Source: Sipunculus nudus
Lineage: Eukaryota; Annelida; Sipuncula; Golfingiida; Sipunculidae
DNA length: 64,000 nt
Reading direction: 5' to 3'
NCBI GenBank assembly: GCA_026874595.1
Contig: CM049322.1
Span: forward strand, 32,444,340 to 32,508,339
The position numbers and the translations under genes are program-made. Numbering within the stretch: the first letter of the stretch is position 1; every line of letters starts with the position of its first letter. Of this stretch, positions 14,701-23,054 are shown in pieces. Under the pieces are notes generated by a model. That model had not been told where the DNA came from, did no database searches, and saw nothing but the letters and a program-made list of their open reading frames with translations.

Positions 14701-17700
14701 AACTAATATGTTTAGCTTACTGTTTTTTTTTTATTCTACTAACATGGTAGATATTTAATTTTTTATATGTTGTATGCATGCAGTAATCTCTATATGAAAG
14801 AATGAATTTATCATAAAGTTTAAAATACGGATAAATATAAATTTTATAATCTTAAGAACGTTTTCCTGACTTTTATTCTTTTTAATGAACAGTACTAGTA
14901 AGTTTGTAATACAGCTTTTGTGGTCTAGGAAAGCACAGGGGAAGTCGCGAATGCAAATGTGAGCCGAGGTTTGGTGAGATTCTTCACGATCGGCTCCCAC
15001 ACAGGGAGAGAGAGCCCTTTACAGGCTGAACGGAAATGCTGTGTCCAACAAACAATGTCTCCTTTCCCTGTGGAGGGTGGGGGAGGGGAGGGTGTAGTCC
15101 TCCATGTTAAGGCCCAGCGATGGGAGGGGGTGGGGAGGGGGGTTACACAACAGGTCTGGCAGGAGTGCTTGCGTCTTGCAAAACAGAGCCGAACTGAAAG
15201 GAATTCTCCAGATTTAAAATTCTTAAGTCCTCCATGCTATGACTCTGCGATTGGGGGGGGGGGGGGTTAGGGGTACAGACAGGTAGACACAGGGTCTTGG
15301 TAAAAATTTGGAAGATGATAGAAAGCGAGTGCTACCGTCTTGCAACACAATGCCAAACGGAATGGAATTCTCCAGATTTAGAATTCTTAGGTAAAGAATT
15401 AGTTCAGCAGTTTAAAAAATCGTTACCCACCATAATATCCAGTCTAGACATAAATAAGGTTTAACAAATGCAAAATCATTTAAGTTGTGGGAAGAGTATA
15501 CATGATACAAAATATGTATGGACAAGGAAGAGTATTTTCGGATATGTATACTTATAATTTAATATATACAGGTTTGCGGTGATGAATATTATAAGATTAT
15601 TGCCGAAAAATTAAAAAAAAAATGGGTCAAAAATAGTTAAAGCAAGAGTTTTAGACAGGAAAAATTTATCAGAGAGAAACCAAGCTTTCAGGAAGCAGAG
15701 AGCAATAAGCCGGGCTGTATTTTTTTAAAGACAAACATACTTAATGCCTACAATAAAGAGCAGGATACATAACAAAATGTGAATAGAGTGTCGGGCACAT
15801 AGTTGAATACACTTCTTACGCAATAGTGACACGCTGCATTCTCCCTTAACGTAACCACTGCTTGCTTTAGCAAGGTTTGCCGGGCTGAACCACCAGGCGG
15901 CTGGCATAGGGACTCGGACGAATGACAGCAGAATATATTTTTATTTGTTACTCTTTACATCAATGTTGATTTTGACTGACGCTATGAGTATTAAAACGGT
16001 TGCGTTTCCGGGAGGGAACTTCACTTTCCTGAATGATTACTGTATATAATGTTATGTTTATATCTTGTAATAAATTTAATTTTATCGGAAATGTGGTCTG
16101 TGTTTTTGACAAATTAAGAAAAAAAAATATGTTTTTCATTTCCATGCATATATACAACTTTTCTTCTTTACTATTGCAAAGTAACGATTTTGAATGACTT
16201 ACCGATGACCACGACTCTAAATATTCTTTCATTTGGGTTCATTCTGGGGACTACCTGTGTGCATTTATATGACTTTGGATCTGCAGAACTGATGTTACTG
16301 AGCTTACACTTTCCCCATGTCGGACAGGATACTCTGTTCTTAAACGTAGTATTCGCCAGATTGTTTTTACCAGGTCTCTGGATAATAAGAATTGTGAGTT
16401 TATCACCTTCGTTATAATACCATATTATATCGAAGGTCTTATTAACAATATCGGAGCAATCCATCGAAAGGTTTCTTCCTTCAGCCACTTCTTTGGGAAC
16501 CTCAGAAGCTAGAAATATAACGAAAAAAAACACAAAATCTATGAACTATTATGTTTAGCTTACTGTTTTTTTTTTATTCTACTAACATGGTATATATTTA
16601 ATTTTTTATATGTTGTATGCATGCAGTAATCTCTATATGAAAGAATGAATTTATCATAAAGTTTAAATTACGGATAAATATAAATTTTATAATCTTAAGA
16701 ACGTTTTCCTGACTTTTATTCTTTATAATAAACAGTACTAGTAAGTTTGTAATACAGCTTTTGTGGTCTAGGAAAGCACAGGGGAAGTCGCGAATGCAAA
16801 TGTGAGCCGAGGTTTGGTGAGATTCTTCACGATCGGCTCCCACACAGGGAGAGAGAGCCCTTTACAGGCTGAACGGAAATGCTGTGTCCAACAAACAATG
16901 TCTCCTTTCCCTGTGGGGGGTGGGGGAGGGGAGGGTGTAGTCCTCCATGTTATGGCCCAGCGATGGGAGGGGTGGGGGGGGGGGTTACAACAGGTCTGGC
17001 AGGAGTGCTTCCGTCTTGCAAAACAGAGCCGAACTGAAAGGAATTCTCCAGATTTAAAATTCTTAAGTCCTCCATGCTATGGCTCTGCGATTGGGGGGGG
17101 GGGGGGGTTAGGGGTAGAGACAGGTAGACACAGGGTCTTGGTAAAAATTTGGAAGATGATAGAAAGCGAGTGCTACCGTCTTGAACACAATGCCAAACGG
17201 AATGGAATTCTCCAGATTTAGAATTCTTAGGTAAAGAATTAGTTCAGCAGTTTAAAAAATCGTTACACACCATAATATCCAGTCTAGACATAAATAAGGT
17301 TTAACAAATGCAGAATCATTTAAGTTGTGGGAAGAGTATACATGATGTAAAATGTGTATGGACAAGGAAGAGTATTTTCGGATATGTATACTTATAATTT
17401 AATATATACAGGTTTGCGGTGATGAATATTATAAGATTATTGCCGAAACATTAAAAAAAATGGGACAAAAATAGTTAAAGCAAGAGTTTTAGAGAGGAAA
17501 AATTTATCAGAGAGAACCCAAGCTTTCAGGAAGCAGAGATATACATGCACTTAAATGAGTTAAGGAATTTATATCCATGTGTGAAATGAGTTCTAAACAT
17601 AGATATACATTAATTGGTGAGATAAGGCCGGGTATATTAGGTTCTTGGCATTACATTTTGCGAGACTCAGCATGAAATTGTACACGGCAGTTGGTGTACT

Positions 17701-17872
17701 TATTTTAGAAAATATGTGTTTAGGAAATTGAGACGGTTGTGTATCATAGAGATAAAAATCGGAATACAGCAATGAGAGAGAACGTGTTAAATGCTGTGCA
17801 ACTCACCCAAACCGTACACCATAGCGATGAGCGAAAATATAAGGCATGAAAAACTCTGTCTTCTTCTAATGT
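706..17872 (-). CDS. Ig/FN3 single-pass receptor with ITIM/ITSM-like tail (whole split gene)
   Basis: About fifteen exons, read from high to low coordinate: signal-like exon, Ig1 (two copies), Ig2 to Ig5, FN3-a, FN3-b, transmembrane, then small cytoplasmic exons. Every junction I placed has GT/AG sites and matching phases, nearly all phase 1, except the 22-nt juxtamembrane exon, which ends in phase 2. The product would be about 845 residues with one Ig1, or about 947 with both. The layout is that of a type I plasma-membrane receptor: secreted N-terminus, adhesive Ig/FN3 ectodomain, one membrane span, and a tail of about 110 residues rich in tyrosine motifs. The ligand is unknown and no family name can be assigned. 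Limits: the initiator-Met exon is not identified, the 5' edge of the first FN3 exon is unresolved, and the last exon is tentative. The exon chain itself is strongly supported by phase agreement and domain order. Confidence 0.82.
834..899 (-). CDS. Ig receptor exon: cytoplasmic YEEL and YQNV motifs
   Basis: A 66-nt phase 1-1 exon with acceptor atcttaag and donor GTAAAA. It encodes GPAPYEELQIVKVYQNVRDI and then EN. It repeats the layout of the previous exon: two tyrosines, the first Y-x-x-L and the second Y-x-N-V. The equal length (66 nt), phase and motif order suggest the two exons arose by duplication. If this donor is not used, the frame runs through to a stop about 60 nt downstream, giving an alternative C-terminus. 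Confidence 0.72.
1221..1286 (-). CDS. Ig receptor exon: cytoplasmic ITSM-like TQYEQV plus YHNV
   Basis: A 66-nt phase 1-1 exon with acceptor aattttcag and donor GTAAGA. It encodes DTTQYEQVKHDEEYHNVTNT and then DL. TQYEQV fits the immunoreceptor switch motif T-x-Y-x-x-(V/I) of SLAM-type receptors; EEYHNV has the Y-x-N core bound by Grb2-type SH2 domains. Spacing between the two tyrosines is nine residues. It is symmetrical, so it can be skipped in frame. Confidence 0.77.
1416..1475 (-). CDS. Ig receptor exon: cytoplasmic ITIM-like VQYDDV
   Basis: A 60-nt phase 1-1 exon with acceptor ttttttcag and donor GTAAGT, encoding GDVQYDDVDILSTTDNQRLE. VQYDDV fits the ITIM consensus (I/V/L/S)-x-Y-x-x-(I/V/L), the docking pattern for SH2-domain phosphatases when phosphorylated. 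The acidic residues after the Tyr are typical of Src-family kinase substrates. That it is phosphorylated is inference. Confidence 0.77.
1753..1832 (-). CDS. Ig receptor exon: cytoplasmic linker without tyrosine
   Basis: An 80-nt exon, phase 2 in and phase 1 out, between acceptor actttcag and donor GTAAGA. It encodes DPNKPETKTNVSGRNRQGVK and then PGQLAA: polar, Lys/Arg/Asn-rich, with no tyrosine. It places the signalling motifs some 35 residues away from the membrane. Confidence 0.75.
2149..2170 (-). CDS. Ig receptor 22-nt juxtamembrane micro-exon
   Basis: A micro-exon between acceptor aattttag and donor GTGAGT. With the preceding G it reads ATRTAGS and leaves GC for the next codon. It is the only junction I found that shifts the gene from phase 1 to phase 2, and the next exon is the only one starting in phase 2. 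Skipping it alone would therefore break the frame, whereas skipping it together with the next exon would not. Confidence 0.65.
2577..2702 (-). CDS. Ig receptor exon: transmembrane segment
   Basis: A 126-nt phase 1-1 exon. After a short stalk (STDVGASS) it encodes an uninterrupted span that starts AAAVAAG and runs through LFLTLLIVLIVVVVYM, followed by the stop-transfer RHNATK. One helix of about 25 residues fixes a type I topology, with all Ig/FN3 domains outside and the following exons inside. The acceptor is gatcag and the donor GTGGGG, which is weaker than the others in this gene. Confidence 0.82.
3000..3293 (-). CDS. Ig receptor exon: fibronectin III domain b
   Basis: A 294-nt phase 1-1 exon with acceptor ttttcttag and donor GTCAGT. 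The product begins EKTFVKHSSVKYRRDG and has TWASLKWQRP (strand B Trp), ILQYDAEK (strand C Tyr), a cysteine-containing C'-E loop (ANCQPPTCLAH), and SYVIEGLDTERKYIFELVLYY (strand E to F with core Tyr). It ends IRFHK. It is membrane-proximal: the next exon is the transmembrane segment. Confidence 0.78.
3294..4971. other. Receptor intron between FN3-a and FN3-b, no gene seen
   Basis: AT-rich intron. The open frames at 4333-4611 (minus) and 4521-4781 (plus) overlap each other, lack splice partners in phase and resemble no family I know. A short GATA-type run lies near 3968-4005. Confidence 0.6.
4972..5202 (-). CDS. Ig receptor exon: fibronectin III domain a (5' edge uncertain)
   Basis: The translation has the FN3 features GFDGGYTQTFSVYYRE, a long C-C' loop, and VRVTGLTPETDYQFKVVAHD, which is the conserved L-x-P-x-T-x-Y corner. 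It ends IFKTL plus G at donor GTAATT. Coordinates use the acceptor ccgacag, which keeps phase 1 from Ig5. However, the residues just upstream in the same frame (VFVENWCPT) look like FN3 strand B with its core Trp. The real exon may therefore begin near 5240 (acceptor cttaag, phase 2) with a small exon for strand A still missing. The domain call is firm but the 5' edge is not. Confidence 0.75.
5366..5655 (+). repeat. tRNA-derived SINE-like element, copy 1
   Basis: It begins with a tRNA-like head (GGTAGAGCACAGGACTC, then AAGCCGGGAGATCGTG), that is, an A-box-like and anticodon-arm-like segment. The body includes GCCCACAAACGAGTGCGCCT, CTCCTCGGTGGTATAACCGA and, near the end, TGTCACGTAGTCCGAAACC. 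Related copies lie near 30600, 38090 and, inverted, 39800. It sits in the intron between Ig5 and FN3-a. Confidence 0.65.
5656..6547. other. Receptor intron, possible hiding place of a missing FN3 strand-A exon
   Basis: No convincing exon was found. A minus-strand stretch near 5715-5747 lies between acceptor ttctgtag and donor GTAACC, but its product (AALKLFVFKFWW) does not look like an FN3 strand A, so I did not annotate it. Confidence 0.4.
6548..6853 (-). CDS. Ig receptor exon: Ig domain 5, lacking both canonical cysteines
   Basis: A 306-nt phase 1-1 exon. The translation starts TPKQPDHPPDGERIF and shows an Ig pattern: FHLSIEVDANP where strand B normally has Cys, VKFQWFKV with the core Trp, LTVTFSTEKDLGTYTVQASN where strand F normally has Y-x-C. 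Both cysteine positions are replaced (Ile and Val), so the usual intradomain disulfide is absent while Trp and the D-x-G-x-Y corner remain. It ends HYLVQPQ plus G. The acceptor is aattccag and the donor GTAAGC. Confidence 0.78.
6854..9542. other. Receptor intron between Ig4 and Ig5, no gene seen
   Basis: AT-rich sequence with scattered short open frames on both strands (for example 8155-8343 plus and 8840-9079 minus). None has family resemblance or a matching splice phase. Confidence 0.6.
9543..9833 (-). CDS. Ig receptor exon: Ig domain 4
   Basis: A 291-nt phase 1-1 exon starting with PPSRPYLTLTPGLPWQEGG after a split codon. It has YTVTC in strand B, TYSWYKGKKKI in strand C and AEVRCVLEN in strand F. 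The middle part, with DPGRPTCTYSWYKG and an extra cysteine, resembles C2-set domains of nephrin/CD22-like receptors. It ends KKLNVH with a split codon that joins Ig5 to give Tyr. The acceptor is tgcttag and the donor GTAAGT. Confidence 0.82.
9834..12238. other. Receptor intron between Ig3 and Ig4 with long (TA)n tracts
   Basis: Contains (TA)n at about 9936-9980, 11092-11160 and 11687-11719. The open frames here are low-complexity Ile-Tyr translations of the microsatellites. No coding exon recognised. Confidence 0.7.
12239..12517 (-). CDS. Ig receptor exon: Ig domain 3
   Basis: A 279-nt phase 1-1 exon. The split Tyr codon at its start is completed by the T left by exon Ig2, giving YPPTGLMMTG. 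Ig landmarks are TITCEIKGGQPPPSNISW (B-strand Cys, C-strand Trp) and TCTCQA at the F strand, ending ATLSVY. The PPP before the Trp region and the WDTPLKTQATLSV ending are typical of C2/I-set domains of adhesion receptors. The donor is GTAAGT. Confidence 0.82.
12729..13013 (-). CDS. Ig receptor exon: Ig domain 2
   Basis: A 285-nt phase 1-1 exon. The product starts EKPLRPSITIQDSPNKY, with B-strand cysteine in VKIKC and F-strand cysteine in GKYAC preceded by ITRKEQGKY, the usual D/E-x-G-x-Y-x-C corner. It ends SLDVD plus a split codon. The canonical C-strand Trp is replaced (LKYRFK), giving an I-set-like domain with a weak core. The acceptor is attttgcag and the donor GTGAGT. Confidence 0.82.
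13310..13362. repeat. 25-bp perfect inverted repeat with 3-nt loop
   Basis: The arms 13310-13334 and 13338-13362 are exact reverse complements around the trinucleotide tcg, next to a (TA)n run inside the intron between Ig1 and Ig2. In RNA or single-stranded DNA this would fold into a long hairpin. It has no terminator-like T tract, and its role, if any, is unknown. Confidence 0.8.
14360..14665 (-). CDS. Ig receptor exon: Ig domain 1, downstream copy (copy A)
   Basis: This 306-nt exon duplicates the one at 16203-16508. It has the same splice sites, phase (1-1) and Ig features (MDC, IIWYY, the SCPTWGKC cysteine pair, YKC). It differs by Ala for Ser at residue 2 (AEVPK) and at least one silent change in the Pro codon of QVVPR. 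It joins in phase with both the signal exon and Ig domain 2. If both copies are included, the receptor has six Ig domains with two nearly identical distal ones. Confidence 0.85.
16203..16508 (-). CDS. Ig receptor exon: Ig domain 1, upstream copy (copy B)
   Basis: This 306-nt phase 1-1 exon encodes one V-set-like Ig domain. It begins SEVPKEVAEGRNLSMDC, has IIWYY as the C-strand Trp region and YKC as the F-strand cysteine, and ends FRVVVI. A second pair of cysteines (SCPTWGKC) lies between them and may form an extra disulfide. Several N-x-S/T sequons are visible. The donor is GTAAGT and the acceptor is atttctag. It is nearly identical to the exon 1843 bp downstream; the only protein difference I see is S versus A at residue 2. 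Both copies can be spliced in frame, so they could be used together or alternatively. Confidence 0.85.
17807..17872 (-). CDS. Ig receptor exon: signal-peptide-like hydrophobic segment
   Basis: The 66-nt exon has a good acceptor (pyrimidine-rich tract, then ttcag) and a GTGAGT donor. The frame that fits downstream reads RRRQSFSCLIFSLIAMVYGL and ends in G, which joins the first Ig exon to give Ala. A basic start followed by a hydrophobic core is what a signal peptide looks like. The exon opens with two bases finishing a codon, and the frame upstream of the acceptor has a stop with no Met. The initiator must therefore lie in an earlier exon, presumably at higher coordinate, that I could not find. 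Confidence 0.7.
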
Positions 17873-18988
17873 CTGAACGTAAAAGAAATAATATAAAAAT
17901 TAATAGTTAATGTAAAGGAATATCAGTTCTCTGGATACGAGACATAAAATAGATACAAAATGTCTTTCTTTTTTAATGCAAAAGTTATATTTCTATGTTG
18001 GTATTATCCTTATTTCCTCACGTCTTGGGTATCAATTTCCTAGCTAAGCGGGCTATGTAGCCCCTGGTCTCATTATCTAGATGACCTGTGGTTAAAATAA
18101 AAATTATATAATAATCGTCATGATAAATTTACCGTGATTCATTTGCAACGATAAAATTGATATTTTTTAAAGAAAGTGTTCTGGTTTGATATATAGTTTA
18201 TTGTTAGATTATGATAACGAGTGTTATTTGTAAACGTGTAAACGTCTGCATTAATTATGTATTTTGCCTTTGCCAAGGTCTCATATCCCTCGATCTCCTA
18301 TATACTGTTTTTATCCGGCAATGCTCTTTCTTTTAATTAAGACTGTTTTGACATGGACAGCAAAACCCGCCTCACGGGCGTCCCTGTAGCCCGGCCGACC
18401 CGCTTTCATTATCCTGGGTTTTTTTTATTTATTTTGGGCATTTTCGTTCTGCCATAACGCCTGCCACCCGAACGTTAATATCATACAATGGAGAAGTTGG
18501 GCCAATCCTTATATTAAATACGGGCCTCTGAATCATCCAAATGACCGTATTTATAGTTCCGGTTTGTTTCTTTAGAGCAAATGCGAATGAGTCGTTTTCC
18601 AATACCTCCTCGTAATAAGACGGTCTGTTTATTGTATATGTTCATCTACATATGACTGTTTGTCTGTTTCATTTTTTGCTTGTGTTGCTTTCTTTTTGTT
18701 ATATTGGTATTTTTCAACTGATAGAACTTGAGACAAGGAAGGGCTTCCTGAAGCAGGCGCTTGTTGCGCTTCATTCGCTATAAATTTTATCTGACTGTAC
18801 AGCGTTACGATAACAAAAAACAGTTTGACCAGGAACTGAATGCAACTAGGGCCAATTCATAATGATAAACTGTGAAAATGGTGGTTGCGCGAATACATGA
18901 AGATAACCTGATTTCCTCTTATCAGTAATAATTATGTATAATTCCCAGTTGTGTTCCATTCGTGCTTATTTTTTATAACACTGTACAT
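17873..18988. other. Region upstream of the receptor signal exon; promoter and Met exon not resolved
   Basis: The first exon and promoter of the receptor should lie here or farther right. I see no clear ATG exon ending in phase 1 with a strong donor, and no convincing core promoter. Confidence 0.4.
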
Positions 18989-21900
18989 AGTCCAGCTGTT
19001 AAGAGAAGAATTGTGCAACAAATGAAAGAAGCATGAAACTTGGCATAACAGTTGTCCATACCATATTTAATATTTTCAGATATAGGGGCAGGCGGATTTC
19101 ACCCTATCTTGGTCAAAATCCAAAGTGGCGGCGAAATGGCCGCCGGTTTACAAAATATCAATAAATCCGGTTACATTTGTCCTAATATGCATCGCATGTG
19201 CACTATTTCTATGTTTTTGGGGTCGAGAAAATTTATTTATAAGGGCTTCAAGTCTGTTTAATGACTCTGTGAAAGAATTCTGGTTTTGTTGATTTTGAAA
19301 TTATGCTAAATTTGCCTTGGTCTAACCCATCGAACAGCAAACATTATCATTTGAGTTCTGCACAGTAGTCGTATACTTTGTAATTGTTCTCAAATGAAAG
19401 TGTCATTTTCTTGGCTACGTTTGTCTGTTTTTCCATGCATTTTGATGCTTGAATTGTAGAACAGATTTGATTGCAAAATTTCATATTTCTTCCTTGTAAT
19501 TTCCCTTTATTTGCTGATAAATGTAATTGCTATGAAGAGGTGATGGACACAAGGAACTTGTCTGTCAAAATCTTAAATAAAATTAAGAACTTGATATGTC
19601 CATAAAAACACTAATCATTAGGATATTTGAAACCTACATACATGTAATTAGATTCTTAGATCAACGTAACTTTTATATTAACTTCTGTTAGTGCAATTGG
19701 GAAAAATCAAATTCATAAATAAAACGGTGCTGACATTTGATATATATATATTAATTTTAAGTATTTGAGCCCTATGTCTGTTTGTTTTAATGTAATTAAA
19801 TGGACAGTCGAGTGGTCCATCTACACTATCGCCTCGGATTTGATTAACATCGTTCCTATCAGAGTGGGTTGCAGTGGCCCGTCCAAGGTCGGTTGCTTTC
19901 TCCGTGTCCTCCAATTTCCTTTACCCCTATATAAGTAAAAACGAACGCAACAATTCGAGCCATGTAATAGTTATTATAACTAATTGTACAATCCATATAA
20001 GATGTATATAAAAATAAAATAATCAATCCATATATCTTGCTTATAATCATTTTATCACACTCAATGCGTGCGTGGCAGTATGAAGACATATATGAGAGGC
20101 TCCCACTTGTCAGATTCTATGCCTTCTCTGTGCGTATTGAACTTTTGCTATAGCGTCTTTTTCATCAGCACATAAAACGGTAAATCCTGTAAAATTTGTC
20201 GAATACTACATTTTTAAATGACAGTGTCATTTGCTGAGCTATGTTTTATTATATTATTTTTTCTGATCTGATGGATGAAAGAAATTTTTTCTATCATGCT
20301 TTTAAAAAAAAAAATTGGAGCTTGATATATCTGCGAAGAATATTTAGGGTTTTTTTTAATCTACAAACGTGAATTTTACGATCAACTTAACATTCACGTA
20401 AACCTTTGTTGGTGAAATTGGGAAATATCAGATTGTAGTGCTTAAATTTAACATACATGTACTAGTTACATGTATTTGAACACCATGTGTGTTTTAACGG
20501 AACATCATATCCATAAATTATTTAGGCTACATGCGTGCATTACTGGATACACATATATATAGAAGCTCACACCTGTTTGCTGTATAGATTCTATGCTTCT
20601 TTTGCCATAAGGTGATGGCTTTCACACTGTATGCTGGCATGAAGACAGAATCAGCACACATTAAGAGGAGCAAATTATCTTGCTGTATGCTACCTTTGTG
20701 CTATTCAACATACATGTAGATACCTTTGCAGATTGCTAATATTGTGAGTTTGTGATGATGCTCGTACGAAATAATCAACGGGTATCAGTAAAATATCACT
20801 ACTTTTTGCTGTGATGTTATTTTCGTGATTTAATTTTTTTTTCTTTTAAACAGTTGGCATTCACTTTGCATGATGTTATGGTGTCAACAAAATACTTTCA
20901 TTCGCTAACGTTATGGACACTTGTAAAAACATGTTGTACATGCACGTATTATTAGTATATTAACCACATGTATCAAACTTCAGGAGTCAGTGCTGCCAGT
21001 GTTCAAGCTAGCTGATTTTTTTTAATTTTCATGGATGAATGGTGAGGGAATGGAAGAGCAAGGCGCAAGATAGATTTTGAAATCACACCACAAGGATGAA
21101 AATATAATAAACCCAATGGTTCGAGACATACATTTCATCTCCATCATCTTGTTATATCAAAATTCAGTACATGTACAAAGTTTGGTTTTAATTTTCATTG
21201 ACTTGATCGGTGAATGTAACGGTTCCGTTATTTGAGCTTCTGTGCCTTGGCGGTCAATTGATTTTTAACTTTATGTCGGATTTATGCCCCAATGCAGAAG
21301 ATTGGGAAACCTCATACCACATACATTAATGAGAATATACTTGTTCTGAATATTATTCCTAAATATCAATACTACTGAACAAAATAGTTTATTAAATAAA
21401 ATTTTTAACATTGCATCAACTTTATTCTACTTTATGCCTGAATATTTTCTTTTAGATCTGACACGACAACAGTGTTTTCTTCTGGTAAATAACACATTTC
21501 CAATTTACTCGGTTCTGTTTATCTTATGTGCATGGCTCAGTGCGATCTACAGTTTGCATCATGTTCACATAGTGTTAATTTCTTTCATATAAATGTAGCA
21601 AATATTTTTATTTCTAATAATATTTATAAATACGTGTAAGTAATATAAAAGATGTGCATTATGTAAGCAATGGAAGTATTTTAAGGCAATAACGGGAATT
21701 GCAAAGTCAATGTCAGTTAATTAGTAAGGATAATCTTACCATGTCACCAAAGTAGCAGGTAAATTACAAACTGCTCAAGTATCTACAAGTTTGCTGTGTC
21801 TGTCATGCACATTCACCACAGAACAAAGATAACATATAAAGGGGTAGGACATCGCTAGTGGTTAGGGCTTTGGACATCGGGGTTGTAGGTCTCCATTTTG

Positions 21901-22498
21901 AACCCCGTCGATGGCTCAACGGCATAATGGTGAAATCTCGCCAGAAATCAAGAGATTCCATCTAATGTCTTAACGATAAGTTACGGTTTGGTTTTTAATA
22001 AGATACCGTCTTTATCGTCTGGATAACCCTATTCTCATCGAAATTGATACCAACAGGTCTAAATCTATCCTGTAAAAAGAAAGCATACAGCATAATGCTG
22101 TGAGCTTCTAGATGTGTACCGATTCTTTGTTCTTCATGCAAGCAAGGAGTCCGAAGGCTGCACCATCACCTCATGGAAAAAGAGTAATTGGATTTATACA
22201 CCTGATAGGTGTGAGCTTCTACCCGTGTGTGTATCCTGCCATGCACGCATTCAGTCCGAAATAATATTCATAAACAAACAAAAATTATTTCACTACCTAA
22301 AATATATATTTAATACAAGGCACCTCCATGGCTTGGATGGTGGTGTTTGGTAGGGTGTTTAGAATCAGAAGTCAAGCAGAAAACCACTACAACCCACTCT
22401 CATAGCAACACCGGTTATGGAACCTTCGTCACCAGTCGATAGAAACGAGCGTTTAACCACAATACATCGAGACAGACATAGTGTTCAAATATTTAAAA

Positions 22499-22535
<37 letters not shown>

Positions 22536-23045
22536 TTTCAGCAGTATTCAACAAATAAGTTTACCATTCCATGTGCTTGTGAAAAGGCAATTTACCACAA
22601 TTATAATACCAAATAAAATAAGATTTCATTATACTGACCTGAATCTGGACAATTATTATTCCAAGTTTCATCCTTCTTTCATCTTTAAAAAAAACTTTTA
22701 AATATGTAGCTTAACCGCTAACCTAATGGGAATATTATCAAACCCCATTAAAACAAATAATGATTACCTTGAGAGGTTTTGAACCTTAAAAAATTACCCC
22801 AAAAAACATAGGAATTGACTTCTTGCATTGCTTCCTAGCGACATTTTAACTAACTAAAGTTCTAGAATTTTTTAATCCGGCGGCCATCTTGGCCGTCCTC
22901 TTGGATTTTGGCAAAGATAATTTATTTTCAGCTTGGCCTATTATCAGAAATTCAACATTAAGGTCAAAGAACAGTTTTGCCAACTTTTGCTTCTTTCATT
23001 TTTTTGCACAATTCTTCCAAATATAGGAGCTTAACCGCTTGACTA
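18989..23045. repeat. Degenerate dispersed repeats; no gene
   Basis: Segment 18989-19260 (plus) matches 22495-23045 (minus). Both contain TCCAA(G)NGGCGGC/AATGGCCGCCGG-type sequence and a preceding gaagaattgtgcaa / aaatgaaagaag block. The minus copy itself has two imperfect units, each opening with agcggttaagct. Stretches around 19340-19800 and 20190-20490 are a diverged direct pair (shared gatcaac..taac, attgggaaa.atcaaatt, gtatttgaNcNccatgt). A SINE-like tRNA head may lie near 21845-21915. No protein-coding signal recognised. Confidence 0.55.
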
Positions 23046-23054
23046 ATAGTTATA

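Larger units (their letters stand above)
14058..17541. repeat. Tandem segmental duplication containing the Ig1 exon
   Basis: Copy A spans about 14058-15701 and copy B about 15702-17541, head to tail. Both begin at aataagccgggctg and end at ctttcaggaagcagag. Each carries the Ig1 exon, its splice sites, poly-G runs and the surrounding intron with few mismatches. Copy B has about 190 bp extra (roughly 15847-16035) that copy A lacks. The very low divergence in intronic DNA means a recent duplication, recent gene conversion, or an assembly duplication of two haplotypes. Confidence 0.85.

Noticed and set aside
14959-17221. Gly-rich plus-strand frames (14959-15270 and 16802-17221)
   Set aside because: Built on poly-G runs that differ in length between the two duplicates, so the frame is not conserved. 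They have no family resemblance.
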